Below are positions 12,712-23,467 of a stretch of 64,000 nucleotides of DNA, one piece after another. This DNA comes from Holacanthus passer (Eukaryota; Chordata; Actinopteri; Pomacanthidae): contig JAFREQ010000030.1 in assembly GCA_025331565.1 (NCBI GenBank), positions 4,960,001 through 5,024,000 of the forward strand, read 5' to 3'. Made by a program: the position numbers and the translations under genes. The notes under the pieces are model-generated. The model was not told the DNA's origin. It saw nothing but the letters and a program-made list of their open reading frames with translations, and made no database searches. How positions within the stretch are numbered: the stretch's first letter is position 1; each line of letters opens with the position of its first letter.

Positions 12712-13870
12712 AGTGGACCCCCTGCAGTTTGCCTACCGGTCAAACAGGTCGGTGGATGATGCAGTCAACATGGGACTGCACTACATCCTGCAACACCTCA
12801 ACTCTCCAGGGAAGTATGTGAGGATCCTGTTTGTGGACTTCAGTTTGGCGTTCAACACCATCATCCCAGACATCCTGTGCACCAAACTCACCCAGCTCAC
12901 TGTGCCGGCCCCCACCTGTCACTGGATTACTAACTTCCTGACGGACAGGAAGCAGCAGGTGAGATTGGGGAGCATCACATCCAGCACCCGGACAATCAGC
13001 ACCGGCGTCCCCCAGGGGTGTGCGCTCTCACCACTGCTCTTCTCTCTTTACACCAACGACTGCACCTCAAGGGACCCATCTGTCAAACTTCTGAAGTTTG
13101 CAGTTGACACAACGGTCATCGGCCTCATGCGGGATGGTGACAAGTTGGCATACAGACGGGAGGCGGAACATCTGGCCCTCTGGTGCAGTCAGAACAACCT
13201 GGACCTGAACATGCTCAAAATGGTGGAGATGACAGTGGACTTCAGGAGGACTTCAGTCTGTTCTCTGCACATCTATCACGGTTAGGGTTAGGGTTAGGTG
13301 TGGTTTGGATCCGCTACCAAACAGGACAGAGACAGACTACAACGGACAGTCAGGACTGCAGAAAGAATCATCGGTGCAGAACTGCCCTCCATTCAGGACC
13401 TATACAGGTCCAGAGTCAGGAATCAGGCAGGAAACATCGCTGCAGATCCAACACACCCTGGACACAACATATTCCAACTTCTCCCCTCTGGTAGGCGCTA
13501 CAGAGCACTGCACGCCAAAACAACCAGACACATGAACAGTTTCTTCCCTCAGGCTGTCACTTTGATGAACACTTATCCAGCAAAATAACCCAGTAACAAT
13601 CATTCACCTGTAATAATGTATTCTCATATTATTATATACCTCATTGCTTATCGTCACACCAGTCATCAGTCATCCACTGTGAAATGTTGGTATTTCTGAG
13701 CCCAGCCAAAGTGTGTGGCCCTGTTTCCCATCCTGAGAAGAGCTTTTAATTGCTACTCATCTTCTGACACCACGACAAGTTAGTCTTCTTTTGACTGCAC
13801 TTTTACTGATTGGAGTCTTTCATTCTTTATTTAGTAAATCTAAATCTGTGTCTGTGACATTGTTTTTCTA
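12712..13870 (+). mobile_element. 5'-truncated, inactivated non-LTR retrotransposon (LINE)
   Basis: The frame at 12713-13285 encodes the middle of a LINE reverse transcriptase: DPLQFAYRSNRSVDDAV, LFVDFSLAFNTIIP, STGVPQGCALSPLLFSLYTN and LLKFAVDTTVIGL. The catalytic FADDT motif reads FAVDT, so the enzyme is dead. A second frame from about 13298 to 13588 encodes the typical C-terminal end, with VWFGSATKQDRDRLQRTV, LLPSGRRYRALHAKTTRH and NSFFPQAVTLMN. The segment normally joining the two is missing, and TTAGGG repeats sit at the junction. The family is a jockey/L2/Rex1-type LINE, and the exact clade is uncertain. The 3' limit near 13870 is estimated. Confidence 0.85.
13281..13298 (+). repeat. 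Short TTAGGG telomere-type array inside LINE
   Basis: The sequence gttagggttagggttagg, almost three units of the vertebrate telomere repeat, lies exactly between the two surviving coding blocks of the LINE copy. Confidence 0.85.
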
Positions 13871-14735
13871 TCTCATCTGGATGATTGGTTATGATTATAG
13901 ACAAGTCCGTATTTAGGATTTAATAAAAGAAGAAAATCTGCAAAAATGGCCAATGTTGACTGTATTTCTTAAACTGCTGTATTGTCCAACTGGAATTAAT
14001 ATTATACTAGTGGTAGTAGTAGGCCCTATAATGTTACAGGAAATTAAAATGAAAATAGGCTACTAAGATCATATAATTAATATTTTAATATTATACTAAC
14101 ATCATACTATCATAATAACATTTTACTTCTTATTTAAGGTTACATTATACTTATTTATACCAGTTACTCAGAGGATGCCAGTGGTATTGTGCAATCCTTC
14201 TCGTAGCCTTCTCCTCAGAACATGTTCCCTCTGTTCTATTTTACACATATTTTACTAAGGTTAATCGTTATAAATATTGTTCCGTAATCTTGTTAACATA
14301 AACTGTGGCGAGGGTTGTGGGGTTGGTGGGGTATGGCTCTACACTCTATTTTATAGAATATACAGATCAGCGTTTACATTATTATTATATTATTATCTTT
14401 ATTATACCAAAGAACAAAGACTTTGTTATAGACAATTTTTTAATTTAGAATTCATTTAAAAAATGTTGGTGCCAAAAATTAGGTCATAAGAACTGCACAA
14501 AAAATGACAAATGACAAAGCCAGCAGCATTTAAATATAAAACAAGATTTAAATATGTGCACCCTCATAACATGGCTACCACGACACGGCAAAATGAATTC
14601 AAATGATTAGTGTGTTTTTACACAAAAGTAACTCCAACGTTAATGTCCAAAGTGGAAAACTTTGTGTCTAATGTCTTAAAAAGGTCCTTGGTGGTGTGGT
14701 TGCCACATTTCCATTTTCCTTCCTCTGATTGCACT
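13871..14735. other. Intergenic and zc3h8-like 3' UTR
   Basis: AT-rich. A minus-strand AATAAA at 14398-14403 could be the poly(A) signal of the zc3h8-like gene. No other gene was seen. Confidence 0.5.
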
Positions 14736-17700
14736 TCAGTCTTCAATCTTGTGGGTGTCAAGAGTCTCTATATGAGGTTCAGTCATTCCTGGACTGCTGA
14801 GGGTCGACCCACCTGTTGCCTCAAAGGCGATTTGAGAGGTCTGGGTTGGAGAGGGCTGGTGCTGTCGTAAGTGTGCGACTGTTTGTGGGAATCTTGAGTC
14901 TGAGGAGCAGATTACAAACAATAACAGAAAAACAGGAGAAAGAGGCACAAAGTTATTAGCAGCTGCACAGTATCGAGAGAAAGGTAGGACACAACACAAC
15001 TCAGACTATAGATCTACTTCAACAGTCTCATCCAGCAAATGGAAATTTCAAAAAAAACAAAAAAAACATCATCAGCAATTATTCCCATGAAAGCACCAAA
15101 GTCAACAACACATCACAAGTATTGTGTGTGCTTGCAAAGCCTGATATAGCTTATTCTTCTGTGCCACAAAGCTTCATTTTTGGCCAAATCCTATTATTAT
15201 TATTACTATTTAGAACACACAGTGAGACAAAGCCTTGCACTGGGTGACATATTTCGTCATTAGAATTAATCTGGAGACTGTAGTTTATTTTAATCCCACA
15301 TCCATACATCATCATGCTGCAGTAAATACTCACTAGTGCACCAAATCTGTATCAATCCACAGTTGAAAATAGTCCCCAGTGAATTCACTTGCAATCAGTT
15401 TCTTCCTGTTTGAGTAACATTTGCTAAAAACTACAGTGCCCAGCTCTTTTAGGAAATAACTGCAGCCATGCTTTGAGCTAAACGCTAACAAACTGATGTT
15501 TAGCAGGTATAATGCTTACCACATTCACACAATATAATTGAAGCTGAGGGAAATGTCATCAGTTTTGCAAGTATTTAGACATAAATCAAATATTGGACAT
15601 TTCAAATGTTTAACCTGGTGATGCACTAGATGAAAATCACATTGTATTTTATTCTGAGGCAAACCTCAAAACTTCATGGCAATCCATCCATTAGTTGTTG
15701 AGACATGTCAATCAAAACCACAAATGTCAAGCTCATGCTCAGAGAAAAAGGGAATCACCAAAGTCAGGAGGTTTCATCACTTGGGAGCCATGAATCTCTG
15801 AACAAACTGATGCGCCATGTTGAGATATTTCACAGGATAAGTGAAAATTTTGACCTGCTGGTGGCACGAGATGAAAAGTCCAGGGATGACCTAAATTCAT
15901 GGGCATCATGAATGTCTGTTTAAAATTTAATGGCAATTCATCTGGACCAAGGTGGTGGATCGACCAACACTGATCGGCTTTTAAAGATTCATGTCTTAAG
16001 TAGGAACCAGTGGGATTGAGATTTGCATGTTTCATGGATGCAAAAACTTGTCCTGTCCTTCTTACAGTAAAATGCCTACCTCGAACTTCTTCTTTTGTCT
16101 GCCCTTTTTTTTTAAACTTTTCTGCTGATGCTCAGAGACAAACCCCGTGCTGCTTTAATGCTTCTTTTCACTTTCTGAAATGCAATCAAAACAATAACAA
16201 ACGTGTGTTCAATTCTACTGGCTGACAAGATTCTACATGGGTTTTAACATAAATGTCTTTAAAAGGAATAAATAAACAGCATACCTGAAGGGACACTGAT
16301 CTGAATTCTGTCCTGTTGCTCATCATCCTCTTGATATGGTCTCAGGCACAGAAAGAGAGTCTTTAGAACCGAATTTGAAGTGGCTGCTCCTGTAGATCCT
16401 ACAAAATGAACAAGACATTAACAACATATTTCAACAGTACAAATGTGCATTTCATTATGTCATTACCTTTGTGGGATGAGGTGTCGGGCAGCTGCTGATG
16501 AGCATGGTTTGTGGATTGACTGTCACCACAAGTAGTTGGAGTGGTAGACGTCTCACTGAGATGATCGGACACGAGGCTACAGACAGGATTCACCAGCTGC
16601 TTCATAGGTTGACTGATACGCTCAGGTAAACTGTCTTTTTCTGACTCATTAGCAGAGAAATTAGGGAATCTTGGCACGTGAGAAATTTCTCTGACCTGGC
16701 ATGGGAGAGGTGTCTCTAAATTAGAAGCTCTTAGTTTGGAGTCTGGTGAATGAGATGTATTATCCCCTGACTGAAGTGACTGTTGAGAACTGGAGGAAGT
16801 CCTTGAAAAATCTGGTTGAGACTCTGTACATGGGAGAGGAGCAGCACTGAGAGGGGCAGCAAAAAGGCTGAGGAAGGACCTGGCAGAGGATTTGTCAGGT
16901 TCAAGTGCAGTTTTAAGATGGTTACTTCTGCTATCTGCAGACTCTGGAGCAGGACAGGAAGACTGAACTGAAGCTTGAGAACAAGAGGAGCTTGTTACAG
17001 AATCGTCTATAGGCTGTGTGTCAGTGATGGGGCTTGCAAAAAGACTATGAAAGGCTGTTTTCTTTTTACTTCCAACTGCCAAACCACCACAATGTGCAAT
17101 TTTACTGCTGCCCTCTGTTGTGGTTTCAGTTGAATAATCTTGTTTTGTGCCAAGGCTGAGGCCAGGTTGTGTCTTTTTAGAGCCCAGGTGGACTTCAGTG
17201 GGTTGTTTTGCTACAAAATGATGAGAGTTTGCAGAATCACTTGACTTAACGGAGCTGGTGACCGGTTCAGCAGGAACAGCAGCTCTACCTTTATACTCAG
17301 TGAAACCTGAAGAGGGACAAAAAGGCTTAGAAGAGGCTTCATGAGCAGCTCTTTCTGCAAGTTTTGGGGATTCTGGCATTTTCCCACCTTGTTTTTTGGA
17401 GGCCAGAGTATGAGTAGGGCAAGTCTTTGAAGAGACCTTTGTATTTAGCAAAGGATCACTGATCTCTTCAAAGTATGTCTTTGGGGTATAGAATAGAGTT
17501 TGTGTAGTAGAAGGGGTAGTTGTGTGGCCAAAGGTAGAAGTTTCCACTGATTTACAAGACCGGAGAACAGCATCGACAGAGTAGGGAGCTTGGCTTTGGT
17601 TTGCTGAGTCTGACATGAGATCAAAAGAAGAAAGAGGGGCATATCCTTGACTTCTTGAAGTTGTGAAGAAACTAGTGAAAGGTTTGGATAGTTGAGGTCC

Positions 17701-20700
17701 AAGCACTGCTTCAACTGAATAACAAACTGGCTCCTCTTGATTAATGTTAGCTGAAGGGGGGCTGTGAGGTTGGGCAGCATCTGATGCACGTGGTGGGACA
17801 GCTTCCGCCGCTATATCAGTCAGTTCTTCTGTCTGACAAAACAAGGCTTCCTTCTCAGCATTTGTGTCTGCGCTTTTGTAAAAGTTAGGCCTAAAAAATA
17901 AAAATATCAGGTGAAGGTTAATCCCAAATGTCACAATTTGTATGGATAATAAATAAGATAAATTCCTATGATGAAGAATTATAGTGATATATACCAACAG
18001 AATCATAATGACAGGTTTAATTTGTATGTACAAACCTGAGTGGCTGTAGGATTATATCAGGGGTTCTACTTGCTTCTATAATTTCGGACTCATCTGTGTT
18101 TGCTGGATGTCCTGGTGACTTCTGTTCGGTTTTATTTGCAAGTTCATAGAGCTCATTTTCTCGTTTAATTGCCTGCAGTGAGAAGAAGGAAAGCAATTTT
18201 CAGCACACGGCAATGCTAATAAAATATTTCAAGAACATTTTAATGACTGGACTTTTACATACACACCTCATCCAACAGTTGGCTTGTGACATCATTAAGT
18301 GGCTCATGGGAAAACCTGCAATCTGCTCCTTGAGAACATTTTCCTCTTCTATGGAAGAACTTGCAGGGAAAGGACTGTGCAGCTTAGTAAAGGAAATACT
18401 AGATATTCAACAGCCTCCAGTTTCTAACAAATAGCACTTGTAGATAGATAGATAGATAGATAGATGACAAAGTAGTTAAGTAGTAAGTTATTCTGCCATC
18501 AACCAAGATCAACTTAATCAACAAGAAGTCGCATCTTTTGAGATCAGACTGATCATTTGGTAAGTACTTAATCTGGCGAATCAGTTAATTTGATTATTTT
18601 TTTCTTTTCTGAGGTGGTGTTTCAAATAAAAGTAAGTTTCGCTACACAGGGCAACACTCATCACTGCACTGAGTTTATGACAGGAAGATAAACCAGGAAA
18701 CCAGGATATTGTGCATGTATGGGCAGCTTTCCCCTTTTGTGCAGAGTCCCTGGACGTAAAATTTGCACAGTTCTTTGATGAGATCATTGTAAACCTGAAC
18801 ATGTTCCAGTTGGCAGTCATCACCCTGCATAAAGAAAAGGAGAGAAAGCAATGTTAGGACACTACAGGCCGAGTTATAACAGCACTCAATAAAAGCCTGA
18901 GCACAGAATACGAAGACATTTTCCTATCCTACAAGTCACTTTGACTGACTTGAAAAAGTATATCTTAATATACATAATACATATAACCTGCCTTGATGCA
19001 TCTTCCCCAAAGGAAATGTCGACAAAGTAACCGCCCATCCACCAACAAAACATTCTGGTCCTTGAACTCCTGCGTCATGAACCTCGAACGTTTCACTTGG
19101 AAGTCCTGAGAGGAAGATGAGCATAACAATAAGATTCATAAACACTGTCATTAATACATGATCACCAAATTAAAATCTGTTGCACAGAATTAAGGAGATG
19201 GAAAGATTTGTTTGTTTCAAATCGTTGAGTGTGTTATTAAGACTTATTTCTTCCATCATGGGCTCAGTTTAACATGATTGTTGAATAGGTTAAAACGCAG
19301 AAAAAAGTATTCCAAAATGTCATCCGATTTATTTGCTACCTAATAATTTCATGAGTGTTCATCCAAGCATTTTAGCCACAGGCCTGTTATCTGTCCCAGA
19401 TTTAGAAACATTATCTAAGCATATTTTCCTTCATTTTGACAGTATACAGTTAAGAGGCAGACAGGAAGTTTAGGGAGAGAGTCAGGGATGACATGCAACA
19501 AAGGTTAGAACTGAGGATTGTCACTCCCATTTCTGGGCCCATTTTCGTTAGACATGCAACATGACTGATCTGAAAGCCTCTTTTTCCCACTACAGCAGGT
19601 GGTCATTTCAGATAACAGGACAAGTGTCGTGCTTACCTGTTTATCATTTTTATTTTTCCTATCCCTGCCACCTTTTCTCAAAGGAGGTCCTCCACCTTTA
19701 TAAGCAGGTCTCCCTTTTTATTCTTGATGTTGATTTTTCTGCCCCTCCATCTTCTTTTTCTGCTCTTGCTGCTTGTTCACATTATGGTTATTTTCAGTTT
19801 GGTAATTCTGACCATTGTGACACATGTTATTGTGGCGAGCTTTATCACTGTGTCTATGTATCACTTCTTTGGTGAAGCCAAAACTTGCATGTTTACTATC
19901 AGTGTTATGCATATGGTAGTGTGTGGCCTTGGAGTCATCTGATGTAGCATTATAAGTCCTGGCTGTCTGAGCTTGGTAACATTGTTTCTGTGGAAAGAAA
20001 AAGCAGAGAAAATACATGTCAATGTAACACAGTTTAGCAAGTCTGTAAATACAAAATCATGTTGTGCAGACAAGCAGCACACACCCCTTGTCACTTCATT
20101 TTCACTGGCACTCAGTTGCAGGTATACCTTGATAAAATGAATGCATTCTAATACAACATTTCTGCACTAAAAGTCATAATGGTACATTTTTATTGAAATT
20201 CTTTTAGAGAGGTAGTGATTAAACTTTCTGGGAGTTTTGAAGGTTGTAGTTTGTGGGACTGTTATATGTGTGCTGTGTTATACTGAGAAGTGTTTCTAAT
20301 ATTGCGTCCTATAAACTTATATCAATGATGGTTATTGTCTGATCTGCTTCTCCTATTTTTCCATCTAATGTTTTTTGTTTGCAGTTTCCCTCTTTCATTC
20401 ATATTCTATGGATCTTGACAATTTTGTGTTTAATTTTTTTTATCAATTATTGATGTTGTAATTGTCTTTTTTCATTTGGCTTTAGTACAAAGATGTTATC
20501 ATTTTATATTGTGAAGTTGATGCATGACAAAAAGGTCCATGACCAAAACACTGTCTCTAATAAACTGTGCAAGTGTGGAGGAATTCAACTTTTTTTTTCA
20601 TTTGTATAATTTCATTTTCTTAAATCTGTCTACCAGGTGTTTATTAGATGACATTAATTTTAACAAATAAAAAACAGAAGGTTATAACCTTCAGGCAGGT

Positions 20701-21832
20701 AAGGATTATTGCAAGGCTGTTGTATTAGACTGCACTACTATTAGCTGGGTGTATCACATAAACTAGAAATTGAGTGAATCTAAAATGATGTAGAAACCTG
20801 GAACTTTCCATCTGACTTAGTGGTGCAGCCCAAAAAATATATATACTAAATGTGACAAGGGAGATAAATCTTCAACAAAGTGCCAGAGCAAGGACACAGA
20901 GAACAAACAGATTAAAGGTGGGGTCAGAGATTTTAATCCAATACAATTTGGTCAAATTCAGTGAATATCTCCTCACAGTCTACTGTCTGTTTGTTCTGTA
21001 TGTGGGTATATAGCCCTGGCTCAATGGGAAACAAACAGAATGGCTTGGACTGAGCCACACAACACTATTCTAGCCAATCGGCAATATTGGAGGAGGTGAA
21101 GGTCAAGAAGGTCAACAAGAGGAGAAGGTCAGAATATCAAAAAGTTGAGGTTTTATGATCAGGAAAGGAGCAACGTCTGTGCTGCTTTCCAACAGAGGAG
21201 AGAAAGGCGTGAAGATGGATGAAGATGTTGCTTTGTTTCTGCTTGACAGGTGGGTAACATTAGTGTTGCTGTTTGAAAGAACCAATCAGTCTGTACTGTT
21301 TTGTCTCGGTTGCTAATGTTTGTTATCTGTGTGTCAGATAACATTAAATTACTTGGACCATAGACATCCATCTTACTTTGTTGTGATGTTTGCTATATTA
21401 GCAGAAGAGTTGCAGCCGGGTTGCTCTTTTGGTCAGCTAGCCCAGTTCTTATTGATTTTCTTATTGCTGTCTTTGCAAAGCCTCCATGAATTTGGGGTGC
21501 AGATCTTCTGAAGGAGCACTGAAGGGCGGGGTGTGTTTGTTCACATTATAGAAAGTATAGCAGTATAGGTTCAACTCACCTTTTTATAAGGGTCAGTGTG
21601 CTCACCCTGGGTCTTCCTCTTTCTGGCTTTGCCTCTTTTACCCTTCTCAGCCTCGTTTCTATAAAAGGGGTGAGCAATGTAGATGAAAGCCATTAAAACA
21701 GAACAGCTTCTTTAAACACACCAAAGCTAATCTATTGTCATATACTTACCTGTGTGTAAATGCTGGTTGAACAGGACTCTTCACTTCTGCTTCCACAGCT
21801 GATAGTTTTGTGAACAGGTTAGCGAAAGCCAT
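14736..21832 (-). CDS. zc3h8: Zinc finger CCCH protein, ZC3H8/ZC3H6-like, with in-frame stop
   Basis: This is a nuclear CCCH zinc-finger protein; mammalian ZC3H8 works in snRNA transcription and gene repression. Exons (descending): 21750-21832, 21580-21658, 19637-19987, 18992-19105, 18710-18824, 18267-18376, 18036-18172, 16467-17890, 16285-16398 and 14736-14899. They sum to 897 codons with all phases consistent. The product starts MAFANLFTKLSAVEAEV, like human MDFENLF. The three fingers are CRHFLWGRC..., CKFYVQGLC... and CKFFHRRGKC..., with spacing C-x7-C-x5-C-x3-H twice, then C-x8-C-x5-C-x3-H. A long Ser/Thr-rich region repeats YSVDAVL/YSVEAVL and SLFA motifs, and the C-terminus includes LKTLFLCLRPYQEDDEQQ. 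Codon 144 is TAA (19718-19720), before all the fingers, and the frame continues after it. The donor after 18992 is GC. The intron 18709-18377 appears to be AT-AC. The gene is much longer than human ZC3H8 (about 290 residues), so orthology is probable and not certain. Confidence 0.75.
15445..16000. repeat. High-copy percomorph dispersed repeat
   Basis: Lies in the last intron of the zc3h8-like gene. It contains phrases of a repeat I recognise from percomorphs: 'aacttcatggcaatccatcc', 'attagttgttgagacatgtc' and 'gtttagcaggtataatg'. A related copy in opposite orientation is at 45600-46050. Confidence 0.65.
18441..18464. repeat. (TAGA)n microsatellite
   Basis: About six TAGA units in an intron of the zc3h8-like gene. 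Confidence 0.9.
20915..21130. repeat. Dispersed repeat in zc3h8-like intron
   Basis: Contains 'attaaaggtggggtcagaga' and 'ccctggctcaatgggaaaca', phrases I recognise from a widespread fish intergenic repeat. Confidence 0.5.
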
Positions 21833-22092
21833 TTTATTTTTTACTCGTCATTAGTTGTTTGTTTCTCCTTGTGGGAAGACTCTCTCGCCCACTTAGTCAG
21901 AAGATATTAAAGTAAAAGACAAACTTTTAAACAGCCTCCTGCAGTCCAGTCAGTTGTGGTTCACATGGCTCCACTACACACGGCTCTCCATCGTTTACCT
22001 CTTCTTCCGTGTTTGAGAGCTACGTCACTGCCGTGAACTTAAACGTCACCAAATGGACAGAGCGAGAGAGAACCTGGCGCCACCCAGTGGTA
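21833..22092 (-). promoter_or_regulatory. Promoter and 5' UTR of zc3h8-like gene
   Basis: Lies directly upstream of the minus-strand start codon at 21832. It includes two cAMP-response-like cores (TACGTCAC at 22021 and AACGTCAC at 22042) and a CTCF-like motif TGGCGCCACCCAGTGG at 22075-22090. The transcription start is not resolvable. Confidence 0.5.
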
Positions 22093-23360
22093 GAGTTTTG
22101 TATTGTTTAGTGCTGAATCTTCTAGTCATAGAAACTCACTTTAATTATCAGTAAATTAAAGTGTGTTGCCGATTTCCTGATTTTGAAAACAGTTTGTTAG
22201 TTAATAGGCCTTCGTGACAGAAAATTTGAAAAGATTTGTCCCAATAGGAAAAGCTCAGCGTAATGGCTAGAACAGAGCCATTGTTAGTGTTATTAACACC
22301 TGTGCAATGTCTGCTGTGAAAAAGGCCTATAATATTACCTGATAAATATCATATCCACTTTTGCAAATGGAGAGAGACTCACCAAAACTTTACACACTTT
22401 AATAATGACTTTATAATAACTTTTACTTTCAAAGTGTATTAATTAAACAAAAATGCCAAGAAACTATGTTACATTACCTCATATCTCAGTTACTATTATT
22501 TTGAAGTGTGTTTTTGTAGCCTTTACTTGACTCTCCTTCCTGTTTTTGACTTTGTTTGATGCTTTTCTGTTATTCTGTCATTATTGTTCTATTCCCCAGT
22601 TTGAATTGTACAGTTTCTTTGTGGAAAATCACTCATGTTCTCTCTACAAATCAACGGTTGTACATGTGATGAGTTTTTAAGTGATCTGCTGTCATGTCTC
22701 TCTTTTTAAACACCCACATGCCTGTTAGAATTTCTCAAATTAGGCCCATAAAATTGCCATGTTTACTAAATAAACATATCATATTTTTCAAAGAGTACTG
22801 GTTTACCTGGTAGGCTCAACTGAGGGCAGAAAAGTTCCACAAACATAACCTGCTCTACCCCCTCTGTCCTAAATAAACTTGGATGATGAAAAGGAATCAA
22901 TCAATAAAAAGAGAAATGAAACATTAGAAACATGCTTTTGGATGTCTACGTAAACACGTGCACACACACACTCATAAGCTCACTCATAGCTAGTCTGGAG
23001 GTTTCAGTAACAAATGCTACCAGATGTAGGAGCTATCATGTGATATTTTCATTACTTTGCTTACATTAGTACACAATTTGAAAATAAATTTACTGACTTG
23101 ACAAACAAGACAGCATGTCAGAATAATCCAATTTTACTATCTAATTTTACAGCAAATTCAATCTATCCAGTTTACTACTCTGTGTTACTCACAAGAGAGA
23201 TCAACTCTTAAATTAATGGGATTAAAATGTAATTGAATCTCGGCTGAATGGTGAACAAGCACACTCTCATCAATCAGATTGCTAAAAGCACAGGCAGGTC
23301 AAAAAGACAAGATAGAAGCTGGACTTTGTTCCTCCACATATGAGGCCGTCCCTGCGTCTG
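22093..23360. other. Intergenic between zc3h8-like gene and pla2g12b
   Basis: AT-rich, with a short CA run near 22960. No gene seen. The two flanking genes diverge from this interval. Confidence 0.5.
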
Positions 23361-23362
23361 GC

Positions 23363-23377
23363 TCAAAGTTCAGGTCA
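23363..23377 (+). promoter_or_regulatory. HNF4-type site upstream of pla2g12b
   Basis: TCAAAGTTCAGGTCA contains the CAAAGTTCA core bound by HNF4-alpha and lies about 90 bp before the pla2g12b start codon. PLA2G12B is a known HNF4-alpha target in mammalian liver. The site itself is read from sequence; its function is inference. Confidence 0.55.
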
Positions 23378-23467
23378 CACACACATTTTCAGTATTGCCT
23401 CTGTGAGTGGGTTTGTGTTTGTCCCTGCAGTCTCTGAGCTCTAATTCTGTTCATACTGAGCTACAGG

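Noticed and set aside
13281..13298. TTAGGG array as a true chromosome end or fusion site
   Set aside because: Only about three units, inside a LINE, with normal gene-bearing DNA on both sides.
18375..18701. GT-AG version of the intron between CCCH fingers 2 and 3
   Set aside because: Frame-compatible, but it inserts two residues and uses a weak donor; the AT-AC model with branch motif fits better. Not fully excluded.
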